The translations under genes and the position numbers were made by a program. The notes beneath the pieces were generated by a model, which did not search any database, was not told where the DNA came from, and saw only the letters and a program-made list of their open reading frames with translations. Positions 1-12,339 of a stretch of 64,000 bases of DNA are shown one piece after another; positions within the stretch are counted from its first letter, which is position 1, and every line of letters starts with the position of its first letter. Source of the DNA: Strigamia acuminata. Taxonomy: Eukaryota > Arthropoda > Chilopoda > Geophilomorpha > Linotaeniidae. Location: NCBI GenBank assembly GCA_949358305.1, contig OX442320.1, positions 5,038,259 to 5,102,258 on the forward strand. The letters run 5' to 3'.

Positions 1-2040
1 CCTCTGTAAGTTTGACCTCTTGACCTTCAGTTTTTCAAGGACATGTGACAAAGATGTATGATATGTGATCAGCTGACCACATCAGTAGAGGCACCTGGTG
101 CTGAAATTGTCGACAAATACCAAATCTTTTACTGCACTTGAAAATAACTTAAAAATAACTTATATGCGATGCTCAATTAAAGGCAAGTTTTTCCTCAATA
201 ATCTTTGCAGCAAAACCAGAGCCCTTTAATCAAATTCAAGCAAAAGCCGATTGGAACCTCAATCACACAAAATCCCCATGTAGTTTTTCATCTTTTCCCA
301 TAAATACACTTGAAACAAAATGTCTAGATGTAGGTGTAGTCAAGACTAGCCATTCTTTCAATTGAATCTCACACCCCCCATGTCTGTAGAGCTCGTTTCC
401 TTAGTTCCAGCAGATTGGCATTGTAAATCCCCTATTCCTTTCCTTCCCGCTAAAACAAAGACGTGCTTGGAACACGCTCTCCACATATTTCTCTTTTTCA
501 CACACGCAAAAATTCATACTGCAGAAACACATTGAGATAAAATCTGCCATTTTGATTTTTTTTTAATTTAATGATAATTTAGACGGCCATATTCTTTAAT
601 AAACTGAAACTTGTTACCAAAACAAGGCCATCAAAGGATAATTACTAGATATAAGCTTTTTACCCTTGTGATAACGCTGAAGGACAAGAAAAACATCTAT
701 ATTTAGACTCACATTACACTTTATTGGGTCTGAATTGAATCCACCACTGGAAGTTAATCAGTGTTGAACAAAATGAAATTTTGCCAATTACGGAGTTTGC
801 GACAAGTATTTCTCCCTCGTTAAAACCCCCGATACACCCACAACTCTAGCGGGGTCGGTTCATTTAGTGAAATACGTTTTGTTAGTAATATTGTTTAGCT
901 ATGGTATCACTAAATTGCATTGTGGGAGTTTAGGTAATAAAGCAATAAAACACTTTTGAAACATACAAGACCGCAAGCAATCAGGTTTACTTCATGAGAC
1001 GACTATACATGAGTTACAAAACAATAAACAAAACTAAACATGACGTCTGATGACGCGCAATTTCCTACTAATGACACATTAAACACTGATTGGTTACACT
1101 AACACATTGTATATGTGTGTTGTCACGAAAAAATAAACACAGAATATTTCGCGCTTAAATTTGTCAAGAAAAATGTATTGAAAATTTTCAATTCTGAATT
1201 TGCTTCGCTGCATTGAAGACGGAAACTTCACGCAATAATTAAATCTCGCCGCAGAAATGCAAACTATGCTCTGTCCACGCGTAACTTGGGCCTATTTCCG
1301 ATTGGCTGAGCCTTTTCACTGGTGTAGTGATACCAAAGAATAGATCAAAACACTGGCTGACATTTTGAATGCTGTCCAGACAAAACAACCAATAAAAAAA
1401 TTCGAAAATTGTTTTGTTCCCTGGAAGAAGCAAGCAATAAACATAATAAACAGGAATGTTGAAATAAACCAACATAATCTTCAAGATACATTTTCTTAGA
1501 AAATACAAACAACATTACATCATTTCAATGATTAAAATCGTCAAACAAATTTAAAACCACTCTGACCGAATAACTCGGTAGAAAGGTTTCCGCAGCAGAA
1601 AATTTCCAGAGCTGAAAAGTCATTTCCACGCTATAAAAATCATCCAATTTTGATCCATTTCCACCATTTTCCACTCCAATTTCCCGGAAACAAATGGGCA
1701 AAGTGTCTGCCACGTACACAAATATATCACACACCCCGTGAAATAGAATTGCGCAGGAGAGAAAAGCTTTTTCTTGTGGACACTGATTCCAGGATCATCC
1801 ATCATCTTCACACAGCTTAACCTCCACTTGCAATCCTAACTGTCCCAAGCCCTCCCAACCTTAAATCCTCCAGGGGTCACCCAACAAGAAAGAAAAAAAA
1901 CAACTTAAATTTTTTTTTCAACAGGGGGTTGTCTGGGTACTCCATTTCCACTTCCCCCCTCGGATGAAAAGCAAAAAAGGTCCCCAAAGCATCCAAAATG
2001 CAAAATCAATCAAATGATTTTGGAAATTTTATTTCTGGTT
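1..2040. other. Gene-free AT-rich region
   Basis: No open frame here looks like a protein; the longest are low-complexity. About 1288-1500 is a diverged copy of the TIR element family also present near 14.2, 47.65, 51.8 and 60.5 kb, recognisable by the core CACTGGTGTAGTGATACC. Nothing else is recognised. Confidence 0.6.
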
Positions 2041-2164
2041 GGTGAGGGGGCCTTTATTTCTACTTCCCCAAGTTTGACCCAAAAAAGGCCCCCCTAAGGG
2101 CCCAAAATGCAAAATCAATCATCTTGGGCCCAGGTTTTTTGACATTATACATTTCCACTCCCCC

Positions 2165-2712
2165 AACCCCAATTTTGATCCAAAAAAAGCCCCAAAGAAC
2201 CCAAAAGAGGCCCAAAAAGACCAAAAAAGGCCCCAAAGGGCCAAAAATGCAACATCAAGCAACTTAGGCTCGGTTTTTATGAAATTAAATTTCTGGGCGG
2301 TCACACGCCATCATTTCTACTCCCCCAACTTCAATTTTGACCCTAAAGAGCCCAAAAAAAGCCCCAAAGAGCCCAAAAGAGCCCAAAAAAAAACCTAAAA
2401 AAGCCCAAAAAAGGCACCAAAAGGCGCAAAATCAAGCAACTAGGGCCCTGTTTTTTTTTGGAATTTCTTTTCCACTGCCCAACCCCAATTTTGATCCAAA
2501 AAAGCCCCAAAGAGCCCAAAAAAAGCCCCAAATAGCCCAAAAAAGGCCCCAAAGAGCCCAAAAAAAGCCCCAAAGAGCCCATAAAAGGCATCAAAGAGCC
2601 CAAAATGCAAAATCAAGCACCCTGGGCCCTGTTTAAAAAATAAGTGACCCTTCATTTCCACTTCCCCACCCAAACTACGACCCAAAAAAGCCCCAAAAAG
2701 CCCCAAAATCAA
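2165..2712. repeat. C/A-rich minisatellite (CCCCAAAGAGCCC type)
   Basis: Irregular tandem array of roughly 20-bp units built from AAAAAGCCCCAAAGAGCCC, with one strand almost free of T. It keeps frames open on both strands, giving Lys/Pro-rich or Gly/Phe/Leu-rich peptides that are artefacts. Longer blocks recur inside it, each ending in AAAATGCAAAATCAAGCA. Confidence 0.85.
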
Positions 2713-2993
2713 ACCAAACCACCACTTCCTCTCCCCTTTAATTACCTATAAATTTTCCACCCATTGCCCCATCATTCAAATCCGAAACGCCATTACTCAT
2801 CTCCAAGGAGATTGACTTGAATAGAAATAGCATCTCACGGCCCCACCAACCAAAAAAAAAAAAAATCTTTTCCCTTATTTGATATTTATAAGGTGGGAGA
2901 GCGTCTCTCTCTCTGACCCCGCGCTGCCCTCGTCACGACTATAGAAGTCACCGTCTATCAATTCAATGCCCCCCACCCCCCAACACCCCCGAC

Positions 2994-2994
<1 letters not shown>

Positions 2995-3042
<48 letters not shown>
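2995..3042. repeat. 48-base poly(A) tract
   Basis: Uninterrupted run of 48 A. No retroposed gene body lies immediately upstream, so I call it a simple repeat. Confidence 0.95.
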
Positions 3043-3046
<4 letters not shown>

Positions 3047-3059
3047 ACTTCCTTCGGTT

Positions 3060-3310
3060 CCAATAGTTGATGGATGACGCCGCTCGGCCGCGGTGGGAAG
3101 GATGTGGCGACCCCGCCCTTTACACTCATCCCGCACTGCTGACTCCCCATCCAATCTGTGCCGGGTGATGAGATGATAAGAGAACAGATGCTGGCGACGC
3201 CGCGTGGGCGTCGGGGGATTAAGCGGGGCGCGCGCGGCGGGGCCCGGTGCCCAATATCGGTGCGATTGAGTAATTGGTGCGCGCACCTCTAATTAATCCG
3301 CGTTTGAGTG
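3060..3310. other. GC-rich, CpG-dense island
   Basis: About 250 bp far richer in G+C and CpG than its surroundings (GCCGCGGTGGG near 3087, GGGGCGCGCGCGGCGGGGCCC near 3223). It has no convincing ORF and sits between a poly(A) tract and G/T-rich DNA. It contains short motifs such as TGATAAG (GATA-like) and TAATTAAT (homeodomain-like). It could be a CpG-rich promoter or enhancer, or foreign DNA; nothing here decides. Confidence 0.4.
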
Positions 3311-3429
3311 GCAAGAGCGCCACTAGGGGTCATTTATTAGCCTCGTTTCATCTCGACTTGCGCCGTCTGGTGTTGGGCTGCGAGTGACAGGTTTTATCTT
3401 GTCCTTGACCGCTCGTGGAGGACTCGGGA

Positions 3430-3727
3430 GATTCGGGTTGAGGAACAAGATCGAAATTAAAACGGGGAGGAGGTGGGTGGTAGGTGGTGGGGTTTGGTGA
3501 CACTGTGTTGGGAGATTAGTTTAGAGTGGGGGTGTGGAGAGGGGGAAGGGGGATTGGTGTTGGGGTTTTTGGGGGATCTAAAGGTGTTTTTTTTTTAAAG
3601 ATTTGTAAGGGGATTTAAGTTTTTTTTGTTTTTTTGTGGGTTTGTTGATTTATTTTTGTGGTTTGGAGTCTTTTTGTGTGTGATTTGAAATTAAACAGAT
3701 TTTTTCTGTTGTTTTTCAGGTTTATGA
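3430..3727. repeat. G/T-rich low-complexity tract
   Basis: Strand-biased G/T-rich sequence leading into the minisatellite that follows. No gene is seen. Confidence 0.6.
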
Positions 3728-4380
3728 GAGATTTTGTTAGATTTTAGCGAGATTTTGTTAGATTTTTACGAGATTTTGTTAGATTTTAGCGAGATTTTGT
3801 TAGATTTTTACGAGATTTTCTCAGATTGTATGGAGATTTTCTCAGATTTTGTGGAGATTTTCTCAGGTTTTATGGAGATTTTCTCAGATTTTAAAGAAAT
3901 TTTCTCAGATTTTATGGAGATTTTCTCAGATTTTAACAAGATTTTTTTATGTTGTTTTTCAAGTTAATTAGAGATTTTGTTTGATTTTAAGGAGACTTTC
4001 TCAGATTTTAACGAGATTTTTTCCGAATTTAAAGAGATTTTCTCAGATTTTATGGAGATTTTCTCAGATTTTATGGAGATTTTCTCAGATTTTATGGAGA
4101 TTTTCTCAGATTTTATGAAGATTTTCTCAGATTTTAACAAGATTTTTTTATGTTGTTTTTCAAGTTAATTAGAGATTTTGTTTGATTTTAAGGAGATTTT
4201 CTCAGATTTTAACGAGATTTTTTCCGATTTTAAAGAGATTTTCTCAGATTTTATGGAGATTTTCTCAGGTTTTAACGAGATTTTCTCAGGTTTTAACGAG
4301 ATTTTCCCAGATTTTAACAAGATTTTCTTAGATTAAAATAAGATTTTTCTCAGATTAAATAAAATTTGCTCAGATTTAAA
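3728..4380. repeat. 21-bp minisatellite (GAGATTTTCTCAGATTTTATG)
   Basis: About 30 units, mostly 21 bp, interrupted twice by a variant ending in a TTATGTTGTTTTTCAAG-like block. Because 21 is a multiple of three, one frame stays open and would encode a seven-residue repeat ending in Ile-Phe-Ser-Asp-Phe. That is a property of the repeat, not evidence of a gene. Confidence 0.9.
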
Positions 4381-5110
4381 TAAGATTTGCTCAAATTTAA
4401 AAAAAAATTGTTTCTCAGATTTAATAAAAGATTTTCTGAAATTTTCAAAAATTTATAAATTTTTCACTCTTCACTAATTTTTTTTGCACATTTCTGCAAC
4501 ATTTCCCAAGATTCAAACAAGATTTCATCAGATTTCAACATTTCTTCAAATTTAATTTTTTTTCCAGATTCCACAATTTTTTCTTTCAGATTTCAACAGA
4601 TATCCCCACGTATTTCGCCCCCTAGTGACTCTTCCCCTCAGTGCATATTCTCCTCAACGAATTCATTCATCAGAATTAAAAAAAAAATAAAAATAAAATG
4701 TAAAACTAAAATAAAATAAAATGGAAATGTACACGCCGCCTTTCGTCCTAAGCTGTCACTTCGGATGGAAAATGTCACGTTTCACGCATTAATTTAATCT
4801 GTCGAAAGAGAGAAACTCGTGAGGATACCAGAAATCAATAGAGGGGACCAAGGCAAAGCAAAGCAAAGCAAAGCAAACCAGCGCAGAGCAGCGGCGGCTC
4901 ATTTCGGATGCACGGATAGATGCAAGGCACCGGTGCATAAGAAATGAACTCGAATGGGCAAGCGGACTCACTCGCCTCTATTATTTGCATGTCGAGAACA
5001 AAGTAAGCAAAGTAGCGACTCAAGTGAAATATTAAAGTTGCCAACGTGAAAAGAAGGAATAAAGTGCCTAGGAATTAGAATGGTTTACAATACGTGTTGG
5101 GGTAGTAATG
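4381..5110. other. Gene-free stretch with (AAAGC)n
   Basis: A-rich sequence with a short pentanucleotide run (AAAGC)n near 4852-4877. Nothing else is recognised. Confidence 0.6.
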
Positions 5111-5905
5111 TTCGATGAGAATCGCGCGAAATCTTGGAAAATCTCGTTTTAACTTTAAAAAATGTCTCAAAGTCATGCAAAGTTTGGTTATAACTTTCAA
5201 AATCTCGGGGAATGGTACAAATCTAGTTTTAATTATCCAAATATCGCGGAATCGTAATAAATCTCGTGCATACATATTTAAATCTCACAAAATGGTGTAA
5301 AATTTCGTGCTAACTTTAAATATCTCGCGAAATCTTGCAAAATCGTGTAAAATCTTGTTTTAACTTTAAAAAAAATCGTGCAAATCTCGTTTTACTGTTA
5401 TAAATCTCGCAAAATTGGGCAAAATCTCGTGCTAACTTTAAATATCTCGCATAATCTCGAGCTAACTTTAAATATCTCTTGCAAACTCGAAAATCTCGTG
5501 CAAACTTGAAAATCTCGTGCAAACTTGAAAATCTCGTGCAACCTTGAAAATCTCGTGCAAACTTGAAAATCTCGTGCAAACTTGAAAATCTCGTGCAAAC
5601 TTGAAAATCTCGTGCAAACTTGAAAATCTCGTGCAAACTTGAAAATCTCGTGCAAACTTGAAAATCTCGTGCAAACTTGAAAATCTCGTGCAAACTTGAA
5701 AATCTCGTGCAAACTTGAAAATCTCGTGCAAACTTGAAAATCTCGTGCAAACTTGAAAATCTCGTGCAAACTTGCAATATTCCGTTCAAACTTTAAAAAT
5801 CTCGTGAAATCTATCAAACTCTCGTGCAAATTTTCATCCAGTGTCGTAGAACCATGCACCCCCTCTCGCAAAATCTCGTCTCACAAAAAAATCTCGCTTC
5901 TAATC
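5110..5905. repeat. 19-bp minisatellite (AAATCTCGTGCAAACTTGA)
   Basis: A core of about 16 nearly perfect 19-bp units (5490-5775) lies within a wider zone of degenerate TCTCG-bearing units. As 19 is not a multiple of three, each frame runs through all three phases of the unit. This yields two overlapping 157-codon open frames on the minus strand, neither of them a gene. Confidence 0.92.
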
Positions 5906-6027
5906 CCCCAAAATCTCGTTTTTGATCTCGCAAGAGTATTGTATAACCTCCGATAATCTGCCATTGATTGGACAATTTTTGAATAATCCCGCTCCCTGAT
6001 TGGTTCCCAACAACCACAGTGAAATTA

Positions 6028-6285
6028 CCAGGTATTACGACAATCAGAATCTGCGCGTCAGAGATTCAAATCTTTCATAGGATTCGGATGGGATTCGGTT
6101 GGGATTTGGAAAGATTTAGATAATTATTTTAATAAAAAAGTCTAAAATATTTTAACTTTTGTCCAATTATCGACAAAAAATTCGAAATTTTTATAAAATG
6201 TAAAAATTCAGGATTCAGAGATTCGGAGATTCGGCAGATTCGGAGATTCGAAAGCCGATGTCAGAGATTCGGTTGAATTATCCAC
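6028..6285. mobile_element. Short copy of the GATTCGG hAT-like element
   Basis: Starts with CCAGGTATTACGACAATCAG and ends near 6280 with reversed AATCTCTGACA-type sequence. Both ends match the larger elements at 39870-40613 and 57859-58867. The interior has short GATTCGGAGATTCGG repeats. It has no coding capacity. Confidence 0.55.
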
Positions 6286-6649
6286 TTGAATTGCACTTCC
6301 ATCAACATTTTGAAGCCAAGCTTCTTAAATCTTCCATAAGAGGAAGCAATTGCAACAAACTGTCAGGCCGGAGCCAATTAGATGAGTTGGCCGAACCATT
6401 GGGCAATAGTGATCACTAAACAATCCTTCATTTCCCAATGGATTCCCGATGATTCCCAAGTCCAGTGCCAACTGCACCATGTGGCACATCAATTCAACTG
6501 GACGTGGTTAGGTTAAAGTTAAACTTAAAGTTAAACTCACTCGTTAGAGATAAGGGCAGCAAACAATCAATTTTGCTCACAGATAATCCTCAATGCAATG
6601 GGCTTGTGGAAAGCCCCAAACAAAATGCAACTGCATTTAGTTTGCTAGG

Positions 6650-6960
6650 AAAATCATCAATTTACCTGGAAAAATCATCAATTTACCTGGAAAAATCATC
6701 AATTTACCTGGAAAAATCATCAATTTACCTGGAAAATCATCAATTTACCTGGAAAATCATCAATTTACCTGGAAAAATCATCAATTTACCTGGAAAAATC
6801 ATCAATTTACCTGGAAAAATCATCAATTTACCTGGAAAATCATCAAATTACCTGGAAAAATCACAACTTGCCTATAAAATCATTAATTTGCCTATAAAAT
6901 CATCAATTTGCCTATAAAATCATTACTTTGGGTGTAAAATCATAAATTTACATGTAAAAT
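6650..6960. repeat. 20-21-bp minisatellite (CCTGGAAAAATCATCAATTTA)
   Basis: About 14 units alternating between 20 and 21 bp, decaying at the 3' side into units with CCTATAAAATCAT. Confidence 0.9.
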
Positions 6961-7502
6961 TATTTTTGCCTGAAAAATCATCAGTTTGAATATAAAATCA
7001 TAAATTTCCCCAAAATATTCATATATTGGCTCAAAAAATCCATAAACTTTCCAAAAAAAAACCATTAAGTTGCCTGTTAAGCCATCATTTCCAAGGATAA
7101 TTATCAAAACTTTTCTCAAAAGAAAAAATTTAAAAAATCTTGCTTGAAAAGTTGAAATTCAAAAGAAGAAAAAAAAAGAAAGAAATCCAGAAATAAAGCA
7201 GAAAAGTAGAAGAAGAAAAAAAGCCATTGTACTTCTTTTACCACATTCTCAAAGGTGTATTGGCTTTGAACAGATAGCAAAGCACTGAGCACTTATCAGT
7301 CTTCAATATCACAAAAAAGAAGAAAAGAAAGAGAAAAAACCAGGCAGGAAAAGCAAAGACAGACTTCCATTTCGCCCTGCAAAATCGCATCATTGTGAAT
7401 AATGAATAACTTGCAACGCAGTACTTGCATCGCATTTACATCTGATTCTCCTACTTCACTGCATTCCTTCACTGCAAGTCCTCTCACCTATAAGTGCAGT
7501 CG

Positions 7503-7618
7503 TGTTCAAAAAAACTGGACCCTCACTCTAGGCTGGCAATTGAAATTGTTGAGTAATTTCGTGTTTTGCCACTAGGTTAATCACCAGACATCGACAGGTG
7601 ATAATACTTGTAATATTG
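7503..7618. repeat. Dispersed repeat, copy 1 of 2
   Basis: Starts GTTCAAAAAAACTGGACCC and contains TTTCGTGTTTTGCCACTAGG. A second copy in the same orientation at about 9227-9337 matches closely over about 110 bp. The start resembles the end of a Tc1/mariner-type element, but I find no matching inverted end, so the class is open. Confidence 0.6.
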
Positions 7619-8308
7619 TCGAAATTTAACAACTAATTAATCGAATATGAGTGATATGGATTGCCCAATAAGCGGAAGGGTCCGTACGCGTAACAATACC
7701 CTTTCTTCGTAAAGTAGCGCATCACTACGCTACCGCTCCTTTCGAAAAATTCTTATCTCGTTGAACCATTTCTTAAACGTTTTTCTTCCATATCCTGTCC
7801 AAGAAATGCAATCAATCTCAAAAAAGTCAGGCAGACAAAGATTTCTATTAAAAGTGAATGTGAATTGTTACTCTTCACTAACAAAAGAATAACCCTTTAT
7901 TGTATTCATCACCTGGCCAACCGTTGCTAAGGAAAAAATATGGAAGCTGCATGATGGCCTCTTTGATTGTATTGCTAACAATACAATACAATACATCCTC
8001 AGTTCAAAACAATCTAAACCATTTCTTGTGGTGAACTTCTTACTGCTGATTTTACCATTGTTGTTGTAATACTCTTCGAACGGCTTTTCTCGATACTTCA
8101 GAATTGCTTTTCAATTTCTACTTTTTTGGTGCCGTTATCTACCAATTTTATTATTGCAATTTTCTATTTCACTACTGCTAGTTGTCGATGCAAGCCGCAC
8201 GTCAATTCTTTATTGTATTATTATTATTGGGTTCCATTTATTTGTACACTATTTTTCCTTATTTTTGCACAAAAAAAATTTTTAAACGACCCCGCCTTCT
8301 TTTTTCTA

Positions 8309-8350
8309 CCTAACCTAACCTAACCTAACCTAACCTAACCTAACCTAACC
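8309..8350. repeat. Interstitial telomere-type repeat (CCTAA)8 = (TTAGG)n
   Basis: Eight perfect CCTAA units followed by a degenerate CCTCACC. TTAGG is the ancestral arthropod telomere repeat, so this supports arthropod origin. Such blocks can mark old chromosome ends, break repair or simple slippage. Confidence 0.9.
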
Positions 8351-9226
8351 TCACCTATATCAGTCCGTAATGTGTATGAATTTATTTTATGTAGAAATAA
8401 GAGAAAATAGTAGTGATATTCAGAAATTTAGTGTAAAAGTCAGGAATTTTTGGTGTAAAAAATAAGGGAAAATAGTGTACAAATAATTTAATTTCATTAT
8501 TATTATTATTATTATTATTAAAAAAATTATTATTTATTAGACACTCCGATGGAGTAAAAATACAAGAAAAAGGGTGTTATCCTATCGTTGGTTTAAAACT
8601 GTTGTTTCGTCTAAATGACTTTTCGACTGCAGCTACTTTACTTCTTTCTCCAGTAATTAGGTTAGATATTCCCTTTGAAAAATGATCCTAAGTAAAGAAA
8701 ATTGTTTGTTTACATGTTTAAACACTCCCAATGCCCTGGCTTGAAACTGCACTCTCGAGTCTGGAGGATTAGGTGTAATTTACTATCATGTAATTACACC
8801 TCACTAAGAAGTGCAAGATTTGCTGGCATTCGGCCCAAAACGAGGCTCTCTTATTTGCACTCGGACCGGCGAGTAACCCCAAGAAAAGTAAACAAACACA
8901 AATCACAGGAAACTCATCGGAAGTCTTAAAGGAAATGATCATCACAGTCTCAACAACACTCCACTGCATTGCTGATAAATGCTAATTGTCATTACCCACA
9001 AATCAATAGTGGCTAGTCCGGTAACCTAATTTGCGAAAACTAACTTTGACCACCAAATGCCTCCAACGATAAAAATAGCATGACCTTTGGAGAGTCATAT
9101 GTCACGAGTTTTCGTAAAACCCCTTTCAGTAACGAGGTGCCCCCTTACAGATAGGTCGTGGACTGAGAGCAGGGGTCAATGTACGGTGCCCGAGCGTCAG
9201 TGCCTTTTTGTTGTATATTTAGTTTT

Positions 9227-9337
9227 GTTCAAAAAAACTGGACCCTCACTCTATGCTGGCTATTAAAATTGTGAGTAATTTCGTGTTTTGCCACTAGGTT
9301 AAACGCCAGACATCAACAGGTGCTAATCCTTGTATAC
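9227..9337. repeat. Dispersed repeat, copy 2 of 2
   Basis: Direct copy of the 7503-7618 repeat with scattered substitutions and small indels. Confidence 0.6.
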
Positions 9338-11110
9338 CCTTGTCTGCTATACAGATAAGGATATACAAGTGAGGGTACATAGTACACAGCTTTAGTCGGT
9401 CTATTCGTATAACATGATTCATACTTAAGCTTACCACAAAGCAGAAACTAACAATAATAAAAATAATTAAGTACACTAATATTTTTGGAGTTCTCACTAT
9501 GGCTTGTAGGACAAGTTACATTAAGAACATAATCTCACATTAACAATTAGTGCTAATTCTCATGTTGTGGTAATTCTTTATTGAATGCACCTACTGTGCG
9601 AGACATTATAGGATATGCAAACTTTAATCTCCGAGAGCGCTTCCAGCATTTGCTGCGTCTGCATTTACAGACAAAACAAGGCAAATTGGAGAATTAAAAA
9701 GTTTTATTTCCATCGGTCAGGTAAGCCTTCGGCAAAACAAAATCTCTAGGAAAGCTAACGAAGAATCTTGAAGAAAAGCCGCGACACAATTGTATTCATA
9801 TATCTGATAGTAGACTTGATATTCCCAAGACATTAACGAAATGGCTTGCCCGTCCACGTCTCACCAATTTATGCAAACATATATTCGATATGTGACATAA
9901 TTGCCAAGAGGAATGTTTTGTAAATGAGTGGAGAACGATCGCTTCGATCTTAGGAGATTTGGTTGGTTTATTTGCGCATACACATTGAACACGAACCGCA
10001 CGCTGTTCTCACGATACAAGAAGTGACCGGAAGTCACGTGACAACGTGATTGGTTCGTGGTATTACACCCAACTCCCCCTGGCGGTGGTAGACCCTCATT
10101 CGGGATTTAACGATACAATAAGTCAGGTGACATAAAATACTAACAGAATGTAGATTTTCAATCGGTTTTAGGACAATTATGTCACGGTTTAATAATGTCA
10201 TGGGTTTTCCGTTTTAGCCTGTATATAGTTGTTTACGATATCACATGCAATGAGTAATGTATTTTCTCCATCCCGTGTATATGAGTCCTCTGACGATGGG
10301 GTGTACATTATCCACACGTGACATAAAGTGCGTCTGAAAAGTCTATGAAATGACAAAAAATTTGAAAAAAATTAACTTCCAATATTTTGATTTAATTTTC
10401 CTTTTAGGATTACTAAATGTACCACTCGAGTAATGTCTGATTACATTTTCAGACTGATTCAATAATATTTATTTAAAATATCAACAATAAATGAAAAAAC
10501 AGGCGTCCATGTGCTGTAATCTAGAACCCAGTTGGTTCATTCCTTTGTTTTGTGGTGGAATAAAGTTTAGCTGCCATGTTGGTTTTTTCACAGCACATTG
10601 AAAAATCTGTTTTGCCTTCATGAATTCACCAAATCACATCACATTTTCAACAATAACGGCCTTTGTTAAGGCTTTGCAGGAGAATAAATCACTCATCTTC
10701 CCAGAATAGACTTCACCGAAAGATAATTCCACGAAGGCTACAGCCTCCACAATAGAACAAAATTATTAAGTTGAGAACATACGAACAAATCTTTTTCTGG
10801 CTTTCCAACAAAACATTCGCTTATAACACACTGCAGCAATGATGAAATCATTAAAGCAATCTAGACACCACTTTGTTCCTTCTTCCTTTCATTTTTGCAC
10901 ATTTGAGCCCCCTTAGAGTAAATGGGTAGCAATGAGTCAGCAATCTGACCACTTTCTCCCTTCCACTTCGATTGCCCGGAGTGTCCTGCTTCACTGGACA
11001 TTGTATGAACGTCAATAAAGCCCTGCTTGTGCCCAGCTGCGCTTTCACAAACTTTTGTCCACTGTGCATCCACCATTTAATTTTTTCCCCATAGTTTCCT
11101 GAAAGATTAA

Positions 11111-11414
11111 AGGCTCGTTTACATTGTTGCGAAATTTAGCACTCAAAATGGTCACGCCCAAAAATTAAAATAAAAAAATTTGCTTTTCAGGTTCTCAATG
11201 AAGCAAAGAGAAGTGATGAAGTGAAGTCTCGTTTCAATTGTGAAGTTGGTGACAACATACACTATCTCGTCTATCATTGGCTAACGAGTGCAAACTTTCC
11301 AAGCGAAGCGAAAAAGTGGACTTAAAGTCTACTCTGAAATTTCGCGTGCGAAGGGTTGCCACACGAACTTTTGCATCAATTCGAACGCAATTTCGCAACA
11401 ATGTAAACGAGCCT
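11111..11414. mobile_element. MITE with 25-bp TIRs and TAA target duplication (PIF/Harbinger-like)
   Basis: Perfect inverted ends, AGGCTCGTTTACATTGTTGC... at the left and its reverse complement at the right. Both sides are flanked by TAA (11108-11110 and 11415-11417). A 3-bp T-[AT]-A target duplication is typical of the PIF/Harbinger superfamily. About 304 bp with no coding capacity, so it is non-autonomous. Confidence 0.8.
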
Positions 11415-12339
11415 TAACTTTTTTAACACTAAATGTTAATTTCAAACTTTTTAATTTGCTAAAATTGATTCCTTTTTGAGGCATTAATTTGCAGGATAAT
11501 CAGATTGAAATATAATCGCATTAAATTTTTCTTCTTCATGAGGTGAAATTGCAAACTGAAACCAACCTAAACAATTTTTTTCCTTTAAATAAGTAATCTG
11601 GAATTAATTTAATTTAGGAACTTGGCTGATGGTCTCTGCGCCGACTCACTGTCTTCGAGTAAATTGCAACAAACAGAAGTAATGGTAGTTTAAAGATGAT
11701 GTCAAGAGTGTTGGGTCTAAATACCACTTTGTTTGAAGTCAGTTTTGTATCTTGATTAGAATTACTTGCATTTGTTAAGCCGATACATCGACTTTACTCC
11801 CATTCCTTCGTGTAATCAAAGTTTCTGTTCTGAAAGGCAGATTTTTAACTGATTACAAAGTCTCTCCTTTGTTTGACAACAATGGATTAAGCTTAAAGAA
11901 AAATCAATCAACTTTTTCACATCTTTTCCTTTTATTATGCCTGTTGTAAAACAGCTGATAAGAAGGCGATCTTCATTAGACCTATTTTTCTGTTAGTGAC
12001 AAGTTTTAATTCTAACGTCTATTCATAACTTGTGATAAAACTGAAAGTCTGAACTGAAATTAAGGTGATAAAGACTAAACACAATAAAAAAGACATCTTT
12101 TTGTTTGTACATTTTCAGTATGTCTCAATTAAATCGAGCATCCAGTGTGTGAACCCATCGAAAATAAAAGCCAGTTGTCGATTAGCCGATGCCATCATAT
12201 TGCTTTCTCGTAGCCTCAAGATTGGATCCAAAACCTATCGGGCTCAGGCCTCTGAAAAGCCTCAAGCATCTTATAAACCTCGAGCTTCTGAAACACCTGG
12301 TGCACCAGAAGATCCCCAAGCTCCAGAAAAGCCCCCATG

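Larger units (their letters stand above)
6961..11105. other. Gene-free region with dispersed repeats
   Basis: No supported gene. It holds two direct copies of a repeat of about 110 bp beginning GTTCAAAAAAACTGGACC (7503-7618 and 9227-9337), a TTAGG-type array (8309-8350) and an (ATT)n run near 8497-8520. The rest shows no protein-like frame. Confidence 0.55.

Noticed and set aside
2337-2712. Lys/Pro-rich and Gly/Phe-rich frames on both strands
   Set aside because: Artefacts of the CCCCAAAGAGCCC minisatellite.
3734-4168. Repeated seven-residue peptides that look like a low-complexity protein
   Set aside because: Produced by a 21-bp repeat. No splice sites, promoter or non-repeat coding sequence adjoins.
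5316-5871. Two overlapping 157-codon open frames on the minus strand
   Set aside because: Both are translations of a 19-bp minisatellite in different frames; openness follows from the unit lacking stops in any phase.
7503-9337. Direct repeats 1.7 kb apart as a possible LTR element
   Set aside because: Too short and diverged for LTRs, with no primer-binding site, polypurine tract or retroviral-type ORF between.
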